Assembly (NCBI GenBank): GCA_944319935.1
Contig: CALUFM010000032.1
Location: forward strand, 1 to 55,303
DNA length: 55,303 nucleotides
Reading direction: 5' to 3'
From: an uncultured Prevotella sp.
Lineage (GTDB): Bacteria; Bacteroidota; Bacteroidia; Bacteroidales; Bacteroidaceae
Below the pieces are notes generated by a model that searched no databases, was not told the origin of the DNA, and saw only the letters and a program-made list of their open reading frames with translations. How positions within the stretch are numbered: the first letter of the stretch is position 1; every line of letters begins with the position of its first letter. Positions 8,343 through 16,503 of this stretch are shown here, piece by piece. The translations under genes and the position numbers were made by a program.

Positions 8343-9296
8343 TCAGAAGAATTTCGTCTCTTCGCCAACTATCTCGCTGAGCAGCATGTTGGCCAGTCGG
8401 CTCGTGCCGAGGCGCAGCCACTTGTTGGTCAGCCATTTTTCGCCCAGGACCTCTTTTACGATGGTGTAGTAGATAAGTGCGTCAGTGACCGAGTTAAGGC
8501 CGCCAGCGGGCTTAAAACCGATTTGTATGCCCGTTTCGTCGTAGTATTCCTTGATGGCCTGGCACATCACGTAGGCCGCCTCCGGCGTGGCCGCCGGCTC
8601 CAGCTTGCCCGTTGAGGTCTTGATGTAGTCAGCCCCGGCGTACATCGCCAGGATTGACGCCTTCTTGATGTTCTGCGCCGTCTTGAGGCATCCCGTCTCG
8701 AGTATGACCTTCATCGGGGCTTCGCCGCACGCCTGTTTCAGTTCCGAGATGTCGTCGCACACGCCCTCGTAGTCGCCGCTGAGGAACTTGCCCACGGGCA
8801 TCACGATGTCAATCTCGGTCGCGCCGTCCTTCACGGCGAGCGCAGTCTCGGCCACCTTCACCTCGATGAGTGCCTGCGATGAGGGGAAACTGCCTGACAC
8901 GCAGGCTATCTCTACTCCGTCAACCTCAAGCGACTCGGCCACCGTCCGCGCGAAGCAGGGGTACACGCAGATGGTAGCCACGTGGGGCAGGTCGGGGTAG
9001 GTGGCGTCAAACTGGTTAACCCTTTCCGTGAAGGCGAGGATGCTTTCATCGCTGTCGGTGGTCTTGAGCGATGTCAGTTCGATGCTGCCGAAGAGGAATT
9101 TCTTCACCTCCGGCGTGTCGTTCTCATGCACCTTCTCGGCTATCAGCTTCCTCACGGCGTCGCGCACCTCGGCGTCGTCGATGTCGGTTTTATACTTGCT
9201 CAGGGCCTCTTCGTACTTGCTCATCTTCGGGAACTCCGTCTCATGCTTGTGTTCGTGCCCGCATCCGCAGGCCTTCTTGTCGTTTTCCGTTGCCAT
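8343..9296 (-). CDS. deoC: Deoxyribose-phosphate aldolase
   Basis: A 317-residue class I aldolase splitting 2-deoxyribose 5-phosphate into glyceraldehyde 3-phosphate and acetaldehyde. Conserved segments are VATICVYPCFARTV, ATEIDIVMPVGKFL, MKVILETGCL, GADYIKTSTGK (Schiff-base lysine) and IGFKPAGGLN (second catalytic lysine). The N-terminus carries a Cys/His-rich stretch, ACGCGHEHKHETE, before the expected start of the family near MSKYEEALSKYKTD. The upstream ATG at 9296 has an AT-rich leader typical of the phylum, so I keep it; an internal start at 9224 is the alternative. It lies 34 bases after the MazG-like gene, probably co-transcribed. Confidence 0.93.
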   Translation of the reverse strand: MATENDKKACGCGHEHKHETEFPKMSKYEEALSKYKTDIDDAEVRDAVRKLIAEKVHENDTPEVKKFLFGSIELTSLKTTDSDESILAFTERVNQFDATYPDLPHVATICVYPCFARTVAESLEVDGVEIACVSGSFPSSQALIEVKVAETALAVKDGATEIDIVMPVGKFLSGDYEGVCDDISELKQACGEAPMKVILETGCLKTAQNIKKASILAMYAGADYIKTSTGKLEPAATPEAAYVMCQAIKEYYDETGIQIGFKPAGGLNSVTDALIYYTIVKEVLGEKWLTNKWLRLGTSRLANMLLSEIVGEETKFF

Positions 9297-9330
9297 ATAG
9301 CTAAAATTTTAATGGTGATTTTCTTAATTC

Positions 9331-9675
9331 TCAATTCTTAACTCTTAATTTCTCGTTTCCCAAATGCCTCGTTGCGTCGCGCCGGGTCTTCTTTTCAAGG
9401 TTGCGTTTCAGGGCTTCGGTGAGGTCAACTCCCGTCTGGTTGGCCAGGCAGAGCAGCACCCACAGCACGTCGGCCATCTCGTCGGCAGGGTCGGTGGGTT
9501 CGCCCTTCTTGAAGCTCTGGTCGCCGTATTTGCGCGCCATGACACGCGCCAGCTCGCCAACCTCCTCGGTGAGGCACGCCATGTTGGTCAATTCGCTGAA
9601 ATAGCGCACGCCGTATTGCTTAATCCATTGGTCTACAATGAGTTGCGCTTCTTTGATGGTTATTTCGCCGTCCAT
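9331..9675 (-). CDS. MazG-like nucleotide pyrophosphohydrolase
   Basis: A 114-residue all-alpha NTP pyrophosphohydrolase of the MazG/dCTPase superfamily. It shows the metal-binding EVGELARVMARKYG pair and the downstream DPADEMADVLWVLLCLANQTGVDL motif, i.e. the EExxE..ExxD arrangement. It probably hydrolyses a non-canonical or surplus (d)NTP to the monophosphate. It sits between dtd and deoC in the leftward run, next to other nucleotide and quality-control genes. Confidence 0.88.
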   Translation of the reverse strand: MDGEITIKEAQLIVDQWIKQYGVRYFSELTNMACLTEEVGELARVMARKYGDQSFKKGEPTDPADEMADVLWVLLCLANQTGVDLTEALKRNLEKKTRRDATRHLGNEKLRVKN

Positions 9676-9690
9676 TGTTTGATTGTTTTT

Positions 9691-9785
9691 AATAGGCAGG
9701 ATAGGCCGAATCAGCCAAATAGGTTTGTTGGGCTAATAAGCCATTTCCCGGCAATTTACTTGACTCTTAATTTTCAACTTTTAAT
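9691..9785. repeat. Short family 2 array plus AT-rich heptamers
   Basis: Between dtd and the MazG-like gene: AATAGGCAGGATAGGCCG units turn into GGCTAATAAGCC (9691-9745), followed by TTAATTTTCAACTTTTAATT. A similar AT-rich string (TTCTCAATTCTTAACTCTTA) lies after the MazG-like stop near 9325-9350. Confidence 0.7.
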
Positions 9786-10237
9786 TATTCCTTGTGCCGT
9801 GTGTCCATGCAGATGGTCACCGGTCCGTCGTTGACAAGCTCCACCTGCATGTCCGCCCCGAACTCGCCCGTCAGCACCCTAAGCCCCGTTTCGCGGCGCA
9901 GCTTCTCGCAGAAGCTCTCATACAGCGGGATGGAAACCTCGTGGCGTGCGGCGCGGAACCATGAGGGGCGGTTGCCTTTCTTGTATGACGCCAGCAGCGT
10001 GAACTGGCTCACTACCAGCATCTCGCCGCCAACGGCCGTCACGGGCAGGTTCATCACGCCCTCAGCATCGTCGAAAACGCGCAGCGAGGCCGTCTTCTTC
10101 ACTAACCAGTCAACGTCCTCCTCGGTGTCGCCCTCGGCCACTCCGAGCAGAATCAAGTACCCCTTGCCAATCTCAGATTTCACCTTTCCGCCTATTGTCA
10201 CTGACGCGCGGCTTACGCGCTGGATAACTGTCTTCAT
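9785..10237 (-). CDS. dtd: D-aminoacyl-tRNA deacylase
   Basis: A 150-residue cytoplasmic enzyme that removes D-amino acids (and mischarged glycine) from tRNA. The family signature is complete: MKTVIQRVSRASVTIGGKV at the start, SQFTLLASYKKGNRPSW in the middle and FGADMQVELVNDGPVTICMD at the end, including the SQFTL and GPVT motifs that form the active site. It lies in the leftward run with uvrC upstream and the MazG-like gene downstream. Confidence 0.95.
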   Translation of the reverse strand: MKTVIQRVSRASVTIGGKVKSEIGKGYLILLGVAEGDTEEDVDWLVKKTASLRVFDDAEGVMNLPVTAVGGEMLVVSQFTLLASYKKGNRPSWFRAARHEVSIPLYESFCEKLRRETGLRVLTGEFGADMQVELVNDGPVTICMDTRHKE

Positions 10238-10287
10238 CTGTTTTTTATGTAAAGGTATGGAATTTTTGCCTTTGGGGCAAGTTTTTT

Positions 10288-10446
10288 GGAGTTAAAGTAG
10301 TTAAAAGTAGTTACCGTTCGCTTCGCTCACTGGGTAGTTAAAGTCAAATGTTTTGCTGCGTTGATTGAAAAAAAGGCGTCGTGGCTAATGTCTTTAACTA
10401 CTCAGTGAGCGAAGCGAACGGTAACTACTTTTAACTACTTTGACTA
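10288..10446. repeat. Mirrored 9-base-unit element (family 1) with REP-like module
   Basis: The left arm GGAGTTAAAGTAGTTAAAAG, module CCGTTCGCTTCGCTCACTG (10314-10332) and GTAGTTAAAGTCAAATG are mirrored on the right by TCTTTAACTACT, CAGTGAGCGAAGCGAACGG (10403-10421) and TAACTACTTTTAACTACTTT. The loop is about 40 bases. The right arm overlaps the 3' end of uvrC and supplies its stop codon. The element may act as a terminator. Confidence 0.9.
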
Positions 10447-12269
10447 CTAAAATTGAAATGCCCCCATACGATTTTCGCCTTAGCTTGCCCTATAACGTCC
10501 GTAAGTTGCTGAATGTCAGCCTCTTTGATGCGCTTTACTGACTTAAAGGCTTTTAATAAGGCGTCTTTCGTCTTGGGGCCTATGCCGCGGATGTCGTCAA
10601 GTTCCGAGTGCAGGGCGTGCTTCGAGCGTTTGTCGCGGTGGAAGGTTATTGCGAAGCGGTGGACCTCGTCCTGCATGTGCGTAAGGAGGCGGAACAGCTC
10701 GCTGTCGGTCTTCATTCCCACGACCACGGGCGGCTGGCCGTAGAGCAGCTCGTTGGTGCGGTGGCGGTCGTCCTTGGCCAGTCCGGCGATGGGGATGTCA
10801 AGATGGAGTTCGCCCTCCACGACGCTGCGCACCACGCTCATCTGTCCCTGTCCGCCGTCGGTTATGATAAGGTCGGGCAGGGGCAGGCCTTCGTCCACCA
10901 TGCGCGAGTAGCGGCGGCGCACCACCTCCTGCATCGAGGCGTAGTCGTCAGGCCCTGTCACCGTCTTTATTATGTACTTGCGGTAGTCCTTTTTGCTGGG
11001 TTTCATCTTCTTGAACACCACGCAAGCGGCCACGGCGTCGCTGCCTTGGATGTTGGAGTTGTCAAACATCTCGATTTGGTAAGGCATCTTAGGCAGCTTC
11101 AGGGCGGCCTGTATTTCCTTCATCAGGCGGACTGACTTCTGCTCGGGGTTCAGCTTTTCGGCCTGTTTCAGGCGGTCGAAGCGGTACTGCTTGCCGTTCA
11201 TTTCCGACAGCTCAAGCAGCGTGCGCTTGTCGCCCCGCTGCGGCACGGTGAACGTTACGCCATCAAGCGTCATGTCAACGGGCGAGGGCACGATGATTTC
11301 ACGCGACCGGCTGCCCATCTTCTCGCGGATTTGCAGGATGGCTATTTGCAGTATTTCGTCAGGGCTCTCGCCCAGTTTTTTCTTCATTTCGAACGTCTGC
11401 GCCTGGTTGATTGAGCCGTTTGTCACGTGCATGTAGTTCACGAAGGCCGTGCGCTCGTCGTCAGTCACGCTGAACACGTCAACATCCGTGATGGTGTGGC
11501 TCACCACCTCGCTCTTGGCGCAGAAGCCGTCAAGGGCGAGGTAACGCTGCTTCACCACCTCGGCCTCCTCGAAGCGCATCTCCTCGGCCAGCCGCTGCAT
11601 CTGCCTGTACAGCATCCTTTGCACCTCGCGCGTGTTCCCCTTCAGTATTTCGCGTGCCTGGGCGATGTTCTCCTGATAGTCCTCATACGTCTGCTTGGCT
11701 ATGCACGGCGCGCCGCAGTTGTGTATGTGGTACTCAAGGCAGGGCTTGTACCGGCCCTGTTCCACGCCCTCGCGGGTTATGGGTTGGCGGCACGTGCGGG
11801 GGTGGTAGAGCTTCTTTATGAGGTCAAGCACGGCGTACATCGAGCCTATGTGGCTGTAAGGGCCGTAGTAAGTGCCCCATTTCTTGTTGATGGTGCGCGT
11901 CTTGAATATGCGCGGAAAGTATTCGTTCGTGACGCAGATGGATGGGTACGTCTTGCCGTCCTTCAGCAGGATGTTGTACCGCGGCTGGTATTTCTTGATG
12001 AGACTGTTCTCCAGCAGCAGGGCGTCAGCCTCGGTGTTGACCACGGTGTACGTGATGTCGTGGATTTTGCTTACAAGCACTTTCGTCTTGAAACGGTCAA
12101 CCTCCTTGTGGAAATATGACGACACGCGGGCCTTGAGGTTCTTCGCCTTGCCCACGTAGATGATTGTGCCGCTCTCGTCATAGTACTGGTAGCTGCCAGG
12201 CTTCGCGGGCATGTTGCTCACGATGGCCTTCAGGCGGGCCAGCCGTTTCTCGTTTTCTTCTTTAGTCAT
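10431..12269 (-). CDS. uvrC: Excinuclease ABC subunit C
   Basis: A 612-residue nucleotide-excision-repair endonuclease that makes both incisions around UvrB-bound damage. It shows the GIY-YIG domain (GSYQYYDESGTIIYVGKAKN), a UvrB-contacting UVR helix (MRFEEAEVVKQRYLALDGF), the RNase-H-like C-terminal domain (IEMFDNSNIQGSDAVAACVVF, DLIITDGGQGQM) and helix-hairpin-helix motifs (LDDIRGIGPKTKDALLKAF). The last residues, FSSQSS, and the stop codon are encoded by the right arm of the array. Its probable promoter (12301-12308) touches a parS palindrome. Confidence 0.97.
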   Translation of the reverse strand: MTKEENEKRLARLKAIVSNMPAKPGSYQYYDESGTIIYVGKAKNLKARVSSYFHKEVDRFKTKVLVSKIHDITYTVVNTEADALLLENSLIKKYQPRYNILLKDGKTYPSICVTNEYFPRIFKTRTINKKWGTYYGPYSHIGSMYAVLDLIKKLYHPRTCRQPITREGVEQGRYKPCLEYHIHNCGAPCIAKQTYEDYQENIAQAREILKGNTREVQRMLYRQMQRLAEEMRFEEAEVVKQRYLALDGFCAKSEVVSHTITDVDVFSVTDDERTAFVNYMHVTNGSINQAQTFEMKKKLGESPDEILQIAILQIREKMGSRSREIIVPSPVDMTLDGVTFTVPQRGDKRTLLELSEMNGKQYRFDRLKQAEKLNPEQKSVRLMKEIQAALKLPKMPYQIEMFDNSNIQGSDAVAACVVFKKMKPSKKDYRKYIIKTVTGPDDYASMQEVVRRRYSRMVDEGLPLPDLIITDGGQGQMSVVRSVVEGELHLDIPIAGLAKDDRHRTNELLYGQPPVVVGMKTDSELFRLLTHMQDEVHRFAITFHRDKRSKHALHSELDDIRGIGPKTKDALLKAFKSVKRIKEADIQQLTDVIGQAKAKIVWGHFNFSSQSS

Positions 12270-12300
12270 TGCTCGTAAGTGCTTTATTTAAAGGGGTTTT

Positions 12301-12308
12301 CAAAGATA
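12301..12308 (-). promoter_or_regulatory. Probable uvrC -7 box
   Basis: Read on the minus strand this is TATCTTTG, a perfect TAnnTTTG, 31 bases upstream of the uvrC ATG. No good TTTG -33 element is seen; the position where it would lie is just past the parS palindrome at 12310-12325. Confidence 0.6.
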
Positions 12309-12309
12309 A

Positions 12310-12325
12310 TGTTTCACGTGAAACT
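12310..12325. other. parS: parS centromere-like site (ParB binding)
   Basis: TGTTTCACGTGAAACT differs by one terminal base from the widely conserved 16-base parS palindrome TGTTTCACGTGAAACA. It lies one base upstream of the probable uvrC -7 box, so a bound ParB could interfere with that promoter. Confidence 0.8.
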
Positions 12326-12336
12326 TTAATAGTCGG

Positions 12337-12525
12337 GGAGTTAAAGAAGTTAAGGAAGTCAAAGGAGTTAAAGACAAATGCTTTGTTGTGATGAAAATCA
12401 AGAATGGGGATTACAAGAATAAAGGCTCATGCTTGATTGTTTATCTTGATTGTTTGTTGTTGATTGCTCATTGAAACAAAACATTCGTCCTTAACTCCTT
12501 TAACTTCCTTAACTCCTTTAACTCC
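12337..12525. repeat. Mirrored 9-base-unit element (family 1)
   Basis: The left arm has units AGTTAAAGA, AGTTAAGGA, AGTCAAAGG and AGTTAAAGACAAATGCTTTG. The right arm reads CATTCGTCCTTAACTCC, TTTAACTTCC, TTAACTCC in mirror order. No REP-like module is present. The loop of about 85 bases is AT-rich and holds nothing I recognise. Confidence 0.88.
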
Positions 12526-12530
12526 TGAAT

Positions 12531-13061
12531 TTACACTTTCAGCAGCGTTGTGACTTCAGTCTCGTTGTCGAAGTTGTCGCGGCCGTGCAGTCCCTCGCGG
12601 GTAAGCTCGATGATGAAGTTCACGTATATTTTCTTCGGATTGAACTTCTTCACCAAGTCGTAAGCAGCCTTCATCGTGCCGCCGGTTGCCAGCAGGTCGT
12701 CATGCAGCAGCACGACGTCGTCGCTCGTGATGGCGTCCTTGTGGATTTCGATGGTGTCAGTGCCATACTCCTTGTTGTACGTCTCCTGGATGGTGTCGCA
12801 GGGCAGTTTGCCAGGCTTGCGGCAAAGCACCACGCCGGCGTGAAGCCTTACGGCCAAGGCTGACGACATGATGAAGCCGCGGCTCTCGATGCCCACGATT
12901 TTAGTGATGCCCTTGTCCTTGTAAAGGTCATACAGTTCGTCTTCCATTATTTGCAGGCATTCGGGGTTTGAGAACAGTGTCGTTACGTCCCTGAAATTGA
13001 TGCCTTTCTTCGGGAAATCGGGTATGCACCTCAGATTTTCCAGTAATGTCTTGTTGTTCAT
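12531..13061 (-). CDS. apt: Adenine phosphoribosyltransferase
   Basis: A 176-residue salvage enzyme making AMP from adenine and PRPP. It begins MNNKTLLENLRCIPDFPKKG and shows INFRDVTTLF, IVGIESRGFIMSSALAVRL, KPGKLPCDTIQETYNKEYGT and the PRPP loop VVLLHDDLLATGGTMKAA. The start at 13061 gives the standard family length; an in-frame upstream ATG at 13136 would add residues translated from an intergenic array and is rejected. It is the first gene of the leftward apt-uvrC-dtd run. Confidence 0.96.
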   Translation of the reverse strand: MNNKTLLENLRCIPDFPKKGINFRDVTTLFSNPECLQIMEDELYDLYKDKGITKIVGIESRGFIMSSALAVRLHAGVVLCRKPGKLPCDTIQETYNKEYGTDTIEIHKDAITSDDVVLLHDDLLATGGTMKAAYDLVKKFNPKKIYVNFIIELTREGLHGRDNFDNETEVTTLLKV

Positions 13062-13110
13062 TGTTGTTATTTTAAAATGGTTGTTTTTTTGTTGCTTGTT
13101 GTAGTGTGAT

Positions 13111-13284
13111 GGGCCAAATGAGCCAGATAGGCCCAATGGACCAAATTAGCCGATAGGCCGGATGAGCCAGATAGGCCCAATGGGTGAAATTGGCCGGTAG
13201 GCCGGATGAGCCAGATAGGCTCAATAGGCAAAATTAGCCGATAGGCCAAATGAGCCTGGTAAGCCAGATGTGCTGATAAGCCTG
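13111..13284. repeat. Family 2 array upstream of apt
   Basis: Degenerate 9- to 10-base units (GGGCCAAATGAGCCAGATAG and variants) run in one direction for about 170 bases, with few mirrored units. The following GC-rich stretch, about 13285-13520 (CCGTTCGCC and GGCGGGC-rich), contains no gene I can support. The long leftward frame through it is translated repeat. Confidence 0.8.
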
Positions 13285-13601
13285 TCTGATTATCGCTATT
13301 TTGTTTGCCGCCTCTTGCTTTGCCGTTCGCCGCCGTTCGCCGTTCGAAAGGCGGGCTTTTGCGTTGCGCTTTGCGGCCTTTTGTTTGCCGCCTCTTGGGG
13401 TGCTGCAGGCCGGGGTGCTTCAACCCCTTCTGCTGGCTCTCGCCGATGGTTGGCAGCGGGGTGGGGCGGTGCGTCAAGAACCGCCCGCGTTCATCGTGGA
13501 ACTTGCGAATTTTAACATTCAAGCAAACTTGTGGGTGGGGCTTGTATGTTGCTATGTTTCAGCCCGTTTCAACGTTTTGGCTTGATAAAAAATCCGCATT
13601 T

Positions 13602-13617
13602 TGTTTCACGTGAAACA
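13602..13617. other. parS: parS centromere-like site (ParB binding)
   Basis: TGTTTCACGTGAAACA is an exact match to the 16-base parS consensus. It lies eleven bases past the end of mnmG and 1.3 kb from a second, near-perfect copy at 12310. Neither parA nor parB is inside the window. Confidence 0.88.
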
Positions 13618-13627
13618 TATGGCCGTG

Positions 13628-15499
13628 TCACCTCTTCATCAGCACCAGCATGATGTTGATGTCGCTCGGCGACACGCCTGGTATGCGGCTTGCCTGTGCG
13701 AGGGTTTCAGGGTCGATTTTTTCGAGCTTCTGTCGGGCTTCGGTTGATAGCTGTTGCATCTCCGAGTAGCGGAAGTGTCCGCGTATTTTTATGTTTTCAA
13801 GGCGGTGCATCTTTTCCGCCACCAGGCGTTCACGCTCTATGTAGCCCTTATATTTCATCTTGATTTCCGCCGCCTCGGTTACCTCTTCTTCGCGATTTGG
13901 CATCGATTTCAACGTCTGTTTCAGTTCGGGGATTATTTCGGCCAGCTTCTCCATTGACAGTTGCGGCCGCGCCACGAGGTCGGCTATTTTGCATCCCTCG
14001 CGCAGTGGTGTTGTGCCCAAGGCCTCAAGCGCGGAGTTGATGTCGTGCGGTTTCACCGATGTATTGGCGCAAAAACTTATGATGCGCTCGACGCCCTCGC
14101 GCTTCTGTGCCCACCAGTCGTAGCGTTCGCGCGTGGCGAGCCCCAGCGAGTAGGCCCGCTCCGTGAGGCGTGCGTCGGCGTCGTCCTGGCGCAGCAGTAT
14201 GCGGTATTCGGCTCGGCTGGTGAACATGCGGTAAGGTTCGTCAACGCCTTTTGTCACCAAGTCGTCGATGAGTACGCCGATGTAAGCCTCGTCGCGGCGC
14301 AGGGTGAACGGTTCGCCGCCCGTGCATCGCAGCGCGGCGTTGACCCCGGCCACGAGTCCCTGGCCGGCGGCCTCCTCGTAGCCCGTGGTGCCGTTCACCT
14401 GTCCCGCGAGGAACAGGCCGGGCACGAGCTTTGATTCCAGCGAGTGGCGCAGTTGGGTAGGGTCGAAGAAGTCGTACTCTATTGCGTAGCCCGGGCGGTA
14501 AACCTTGGCGTCGCGCAGGGCCGGTATGCGTCTCAGTGCGTTGATTTGCACGTCCATGGGCATTGACGACGAGAAGCCGTTGAGGTACATCTCGTTGGTG
14601 TCTTCGCCTTCAGGCTCGAGGAAGAGTGGGTGTTGCTGCTTGTCGGGAAAGGTGACAAGCTTTGTTTCGATTGACGGGCAGTAGCGCGGGCCGATGCTCT
14701 GGATTTGTCCGTTGTACAGCGGCGAGTCGGCCAGTCCGCCCATCAGCACGGCGTGGACGTCGGGGTTGGTGTAGCATGTCCAGCAGGGCAGTTGCCTTAG
14801 CGGCCGCCCTTCGGACATGAAGCTGAAGCGGTGGAAGTCCTGTTCGCCCTCCTGTATTTCCATGTCCTCGAAGTGTACCGAGCGGCGGTCGATGCGCACG
14901 GGCGTGCCGGTCTTCATGCGTGCGGCGGTTATGCCGTGGCGCGTGATGCTCTCCGTGAGGCGTTCCACGGCCGGTTCGGCTATGCGTCCGCCCGGCAGTT
15001 GCTTGCGCCCTATGTGCAGTAGCCCGTTGAGGAACGTGCCGGCCGTTATGACCACGCTCTTCGCCCTCAGCTCCACGCCCCACATCGTCTTTACGCCCAC
15101 GGCCTCGCCATGCTCTACGAGCAGCTCTTCGGCCTGGTCTTGCCAGATGTCGAGGTTGTCGGTATGGTCAAGCACGGTGCGCCACTGCCAGATGAACTTG
15201 CCACGGTCGCACTGCGCGCGGGGGCTCCATACGGCCGGGCCTTTCGAGCGGTTGAGCATGCGGAACTGTATTGCCGTGGCGTCGGTGACGAGCCCCATCT
15301 GGCCGCCGAGGGCGTCGATTTCCCTCACTATTTGCCCCTTGGCGATGCCGCCGACGGCCGGGTTGCAGCTCATCTGCGCTATTTTGTTCATGTCCATGGT
15401 CACGAGGCACGTCCTTGCGCCCATCCTCGCGGCGGCCGCGGCGGCCTCACAGCCCGCGTGCCCGCCTCCAATCACGATAACGTCGTATTTTAAAATCAT
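13628..15499 (-). CDS. mnmG: tRNA uridine-5-carboxymethylaminomethyl modification enzyme
   Basis: A 623-residue FAD enzyme that, with MnmE, modifies the wobble uridine of several tRNAs. The dinucleotide-binding motif is VIGGGHAGCEAAAAAARMG, followed by CNPAVGGIAKGQIVREIDALGG, GTFLNGLLHIGRKQLPGGR, MKTGTPVRIDRRSV and GYEEAAGQGLVAGVNAAL. The C-terminal helical domain ends HFRYSEMQQLSTEARQKL..RIPGVSPSDINIML, normal for the family. In many bacteria mnmG is near the origin, which agrees with the parS sites close by. The leader carries a mirrored family 3 element. Confidence 0.98.
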   Translation of the reverse strand: MILKYDVIVIGGGHAGCEAAAAAARMGARTCLVTMDMNKIAQMSCNPAVGGIAKGQIVREIDALGGQMGLVTDATAIQFRMLNRSKGPAVWSPRAQCDRGKFIWQWRTVLDHTDNLDIWQDQAEELLVEHGEAVGVKTMWGVELRAKSVVITAGTFLNGLLHIGRKQLPGGRIAEPAVERLTESITRHGITAARMKTGTPVRIDRRSVHFEDMEIQEGEQDFHRFSFMSEGRPLRQLPCWTCYTNPDVHAVLMGGLADSPLYNGQIQSIGPRYCPSIETKLVTFPDKQQHPLFLEPEGEDTNEMYLNGFSSSMPMDVQINALRRIPALRDAKVYRPGYAIEYDFFDPTQLRHSLESKLVPGLFLAGQVNGTTGYEEAAGQGLVAGVNAALRCTGGEPFTLRRDEAYIGVLIDDLVTKGVDEPYRMFTSRAEYRILLRQDDADARLTERAYSLGLATRERYDWWAQKREGVERIISFCANTSVKPHDINSALEALGTTPLREGCKIADLVARPQLSMEKLAEIIPELKQTLKSMPNREEEVTEAAEIKMKYKGYIERERLVAEKMHRLENIKIRGHFRYSEMQQLSTEARQKLEKIDPETLAQASRIPGVSPSDINIMLVLMKR

Positions 15500-15509
15500 C
15501 TTTTTTAGT

Positions 15510-15614
15510 TGACAAGTTACGAGCAGACGAGCAGACGAGGAGATTTGTTTTTCTCCGTGTGCGTCGGCAAGGCAAATCTCCTTGTCTGCTTGTTACTTGT
15601 CTGCTTGTCTGCTC
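15510..15614. repeat. ORF-less mirrored element, family 3, in the mnmG leader
   Basis: The left arm ACGAGCAGACGAGCAGACG is followed by the inner core GAGGAGATTTG. A loop of about 30 bases leads to the mirrored core CAAATCTCC and arm TTGTCTGCTTGTTACTTG. The same core and arms flank the four-helix-bundle gene at 18680. The element lies between the putative mnmG promoter and its start codon and could form a hairpin in that leader. Confidence 0.85.
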
Positions 15615-15623
15615 TTTACGCCG

Positions 15624-15631
15624 CAAAAGTA
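15624..15631 (-). promoter_or_regulatory. Possible mnmG -7 box
   Basis: The minus strand reads TACTTTTG, a perfect TAnnTTTG. It lies about 125 bases upstream of the mnmG start, so the transcript would carry the mirrored element. No convincing TTTG is seen at -33. Confidence 0.45.
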
Positions 15632-15661
15632 AGCATTAAAATCGAATTTTCGGGTAAATAC

Positions 15662-15692
15662 TTTGATTTATCATCAAAATGGAGTATATTTG
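15662..15692 (+). promoter_or_regulatory. Promoter of the frd/sdh operon
   Basis: TTTG at 15662-15665 and TATATTTG at 15685-15692 are separated by exactly 19 bases, a full match to the Bacteroidetes housekeeping promoter. The predicted transcript starts near 15700 and has a leader of about 125 bases. Confidence 0.85.
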
Positions 15693-15712
15693 CAACCCCA
15701 AGCCGTGTCCTG

Positions 15713-15761
15713 ATACCTATAATAAGGTATGGGCGTGGCGTGTGTGTGCCTTGGTCACGCC
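15713..15761 (+). promoter_or_regulatory. Structured leader of the frd/sdh operon
   Basis: Two hairpins can form in the leader: ATACC (15713-15717) with GGTAT (15726-15730), and GGCGTG (15737-15742) with CACGCC (15756-15761). No known riboswitch was recognised. A role in translation or stability is only a possibility. Confidence 0.35.
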
Positions 15762-15825
15762 GGGCGTTCCATTTGACGGACATTAATCAATTATTTCATT
15801 TAATACTTTAAATTTTCAATCATTT

Positions 15826-16503
15826 ATGTGGTTATGTAAATCATCAATCGGAAGGAAAGTGGTGATGTCGGTCACCGGCGTCGCGCTTATCCTGTTCTTG
15901 ACGTTCCACATGTCAATGAACTTAGTGGCTCTCTTCTCGGGCGACGCTTACAACGCAGTGTGTGAGTTCCTCGGGGCTAACTGGTACGCGCTCGTGGCTA
16001 CCCTCGGCTTGGCCGCCCTGGCAGTAATCCACATCGTGTACGCGTTCCTGCTCACGATGCAGAACCGCCGCGCCCGCGGCGACGAGCGTTACGCCGTGAC
16101 GTCGCGTCCGGCCAAGGTGGAGTGGGCTTCGCAGAACATGCTCGTGCTGGGCATCATCGTGCTGCTCGGCCTGTTGCTCCACTTGTTCAACTTCTGGTAC
16201 AACATGATGTTCGCCGAGCTTACGGGCATCGCCGTGCCCCATCTGCCGTCAGACGGCTTCGCCTACATCGTGGACACGTTCGCCTGCCCGGTTTACGTGG
16301 TGCTTTACATCGTGTGGCTGGTGGCCATCTGGTTCCACCTCTCTCACGGTTTCTGGAGCGCGATGCAGACTCTCGGCTGGAGCGGCAAGGTTTGGTTCAA
16401 CCGCTGGAAGGTCATCGGCCAGGTGTACACCACGCTGCTCATGCTTGGTTTCTTAGTAGTAGTGCTGGCGTTCGCCTTCGGATGCGCGCCCAGCCTGTGG
16501 TAA
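15826..16503 (+). CDS. sdhC: Succinate dehydrogenase/fumarate reductase cytochrome b subunit
   Basis: A 225-residue membrane anchor of the b558 type with about five transmembrane helices (for example VVMSVTGVALILFLTFHMSM, WYALVATLGLAALAVIHIVY, MLVLGIIVLLGLLLHLFNFW, PVYVVLYIVWLVAIWFHLSH and VYTTLLMLGFLVVVLAFAFG). Histidines in these helices (FHMSMN, IHIVYA, LLHLFNF, FHLSHGFW) are candidate haem ligands. It binds menaquinone and passes electrons to or from the flavoprotein-iron-sulfur pair downstream. In anaerobic Bacteroidales the complex mainly reduces fumarate; the symbol frdC is equally used. It is the first gene of the operon, with a perfect promoter upstream. Confidence 0.95.
   Translation: MWLCKSSIGRKVVMSVTGVALILFLTFHMSMNLVALFSGDAYNAVCEFLGANWYALVATLGLAALAVIHIVYAFLLTMQNRRARGDERYAVTSRPAKVEWASQNMLVLGIIVLLGLLLHLFNFWYNMMFAELTGIAVPHLPSDGFAYIVDTFACPVYVVLYIVWLVAIWFHLSHGFWSAMQTLGWSGKVWFNRWKVIGQVYTTLLMLGFLVVVLAFAFGCAPSLW

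Noticed and set aside
13067..13522. Leftward 151-residue frame upstream of apt
   Set aside because: Most of it translates family 2 repeats (LSGSSGL-like) and GC-rich filler; it overlaps the apt start and shows no domain.
12300..15830. Replication origin near mnmG
   Set aside because: parS sites suggest proximity, but I see no cluster of DnaA boxes (TTATCCACA-like) and no dnaA, so no origin is called inside the window.
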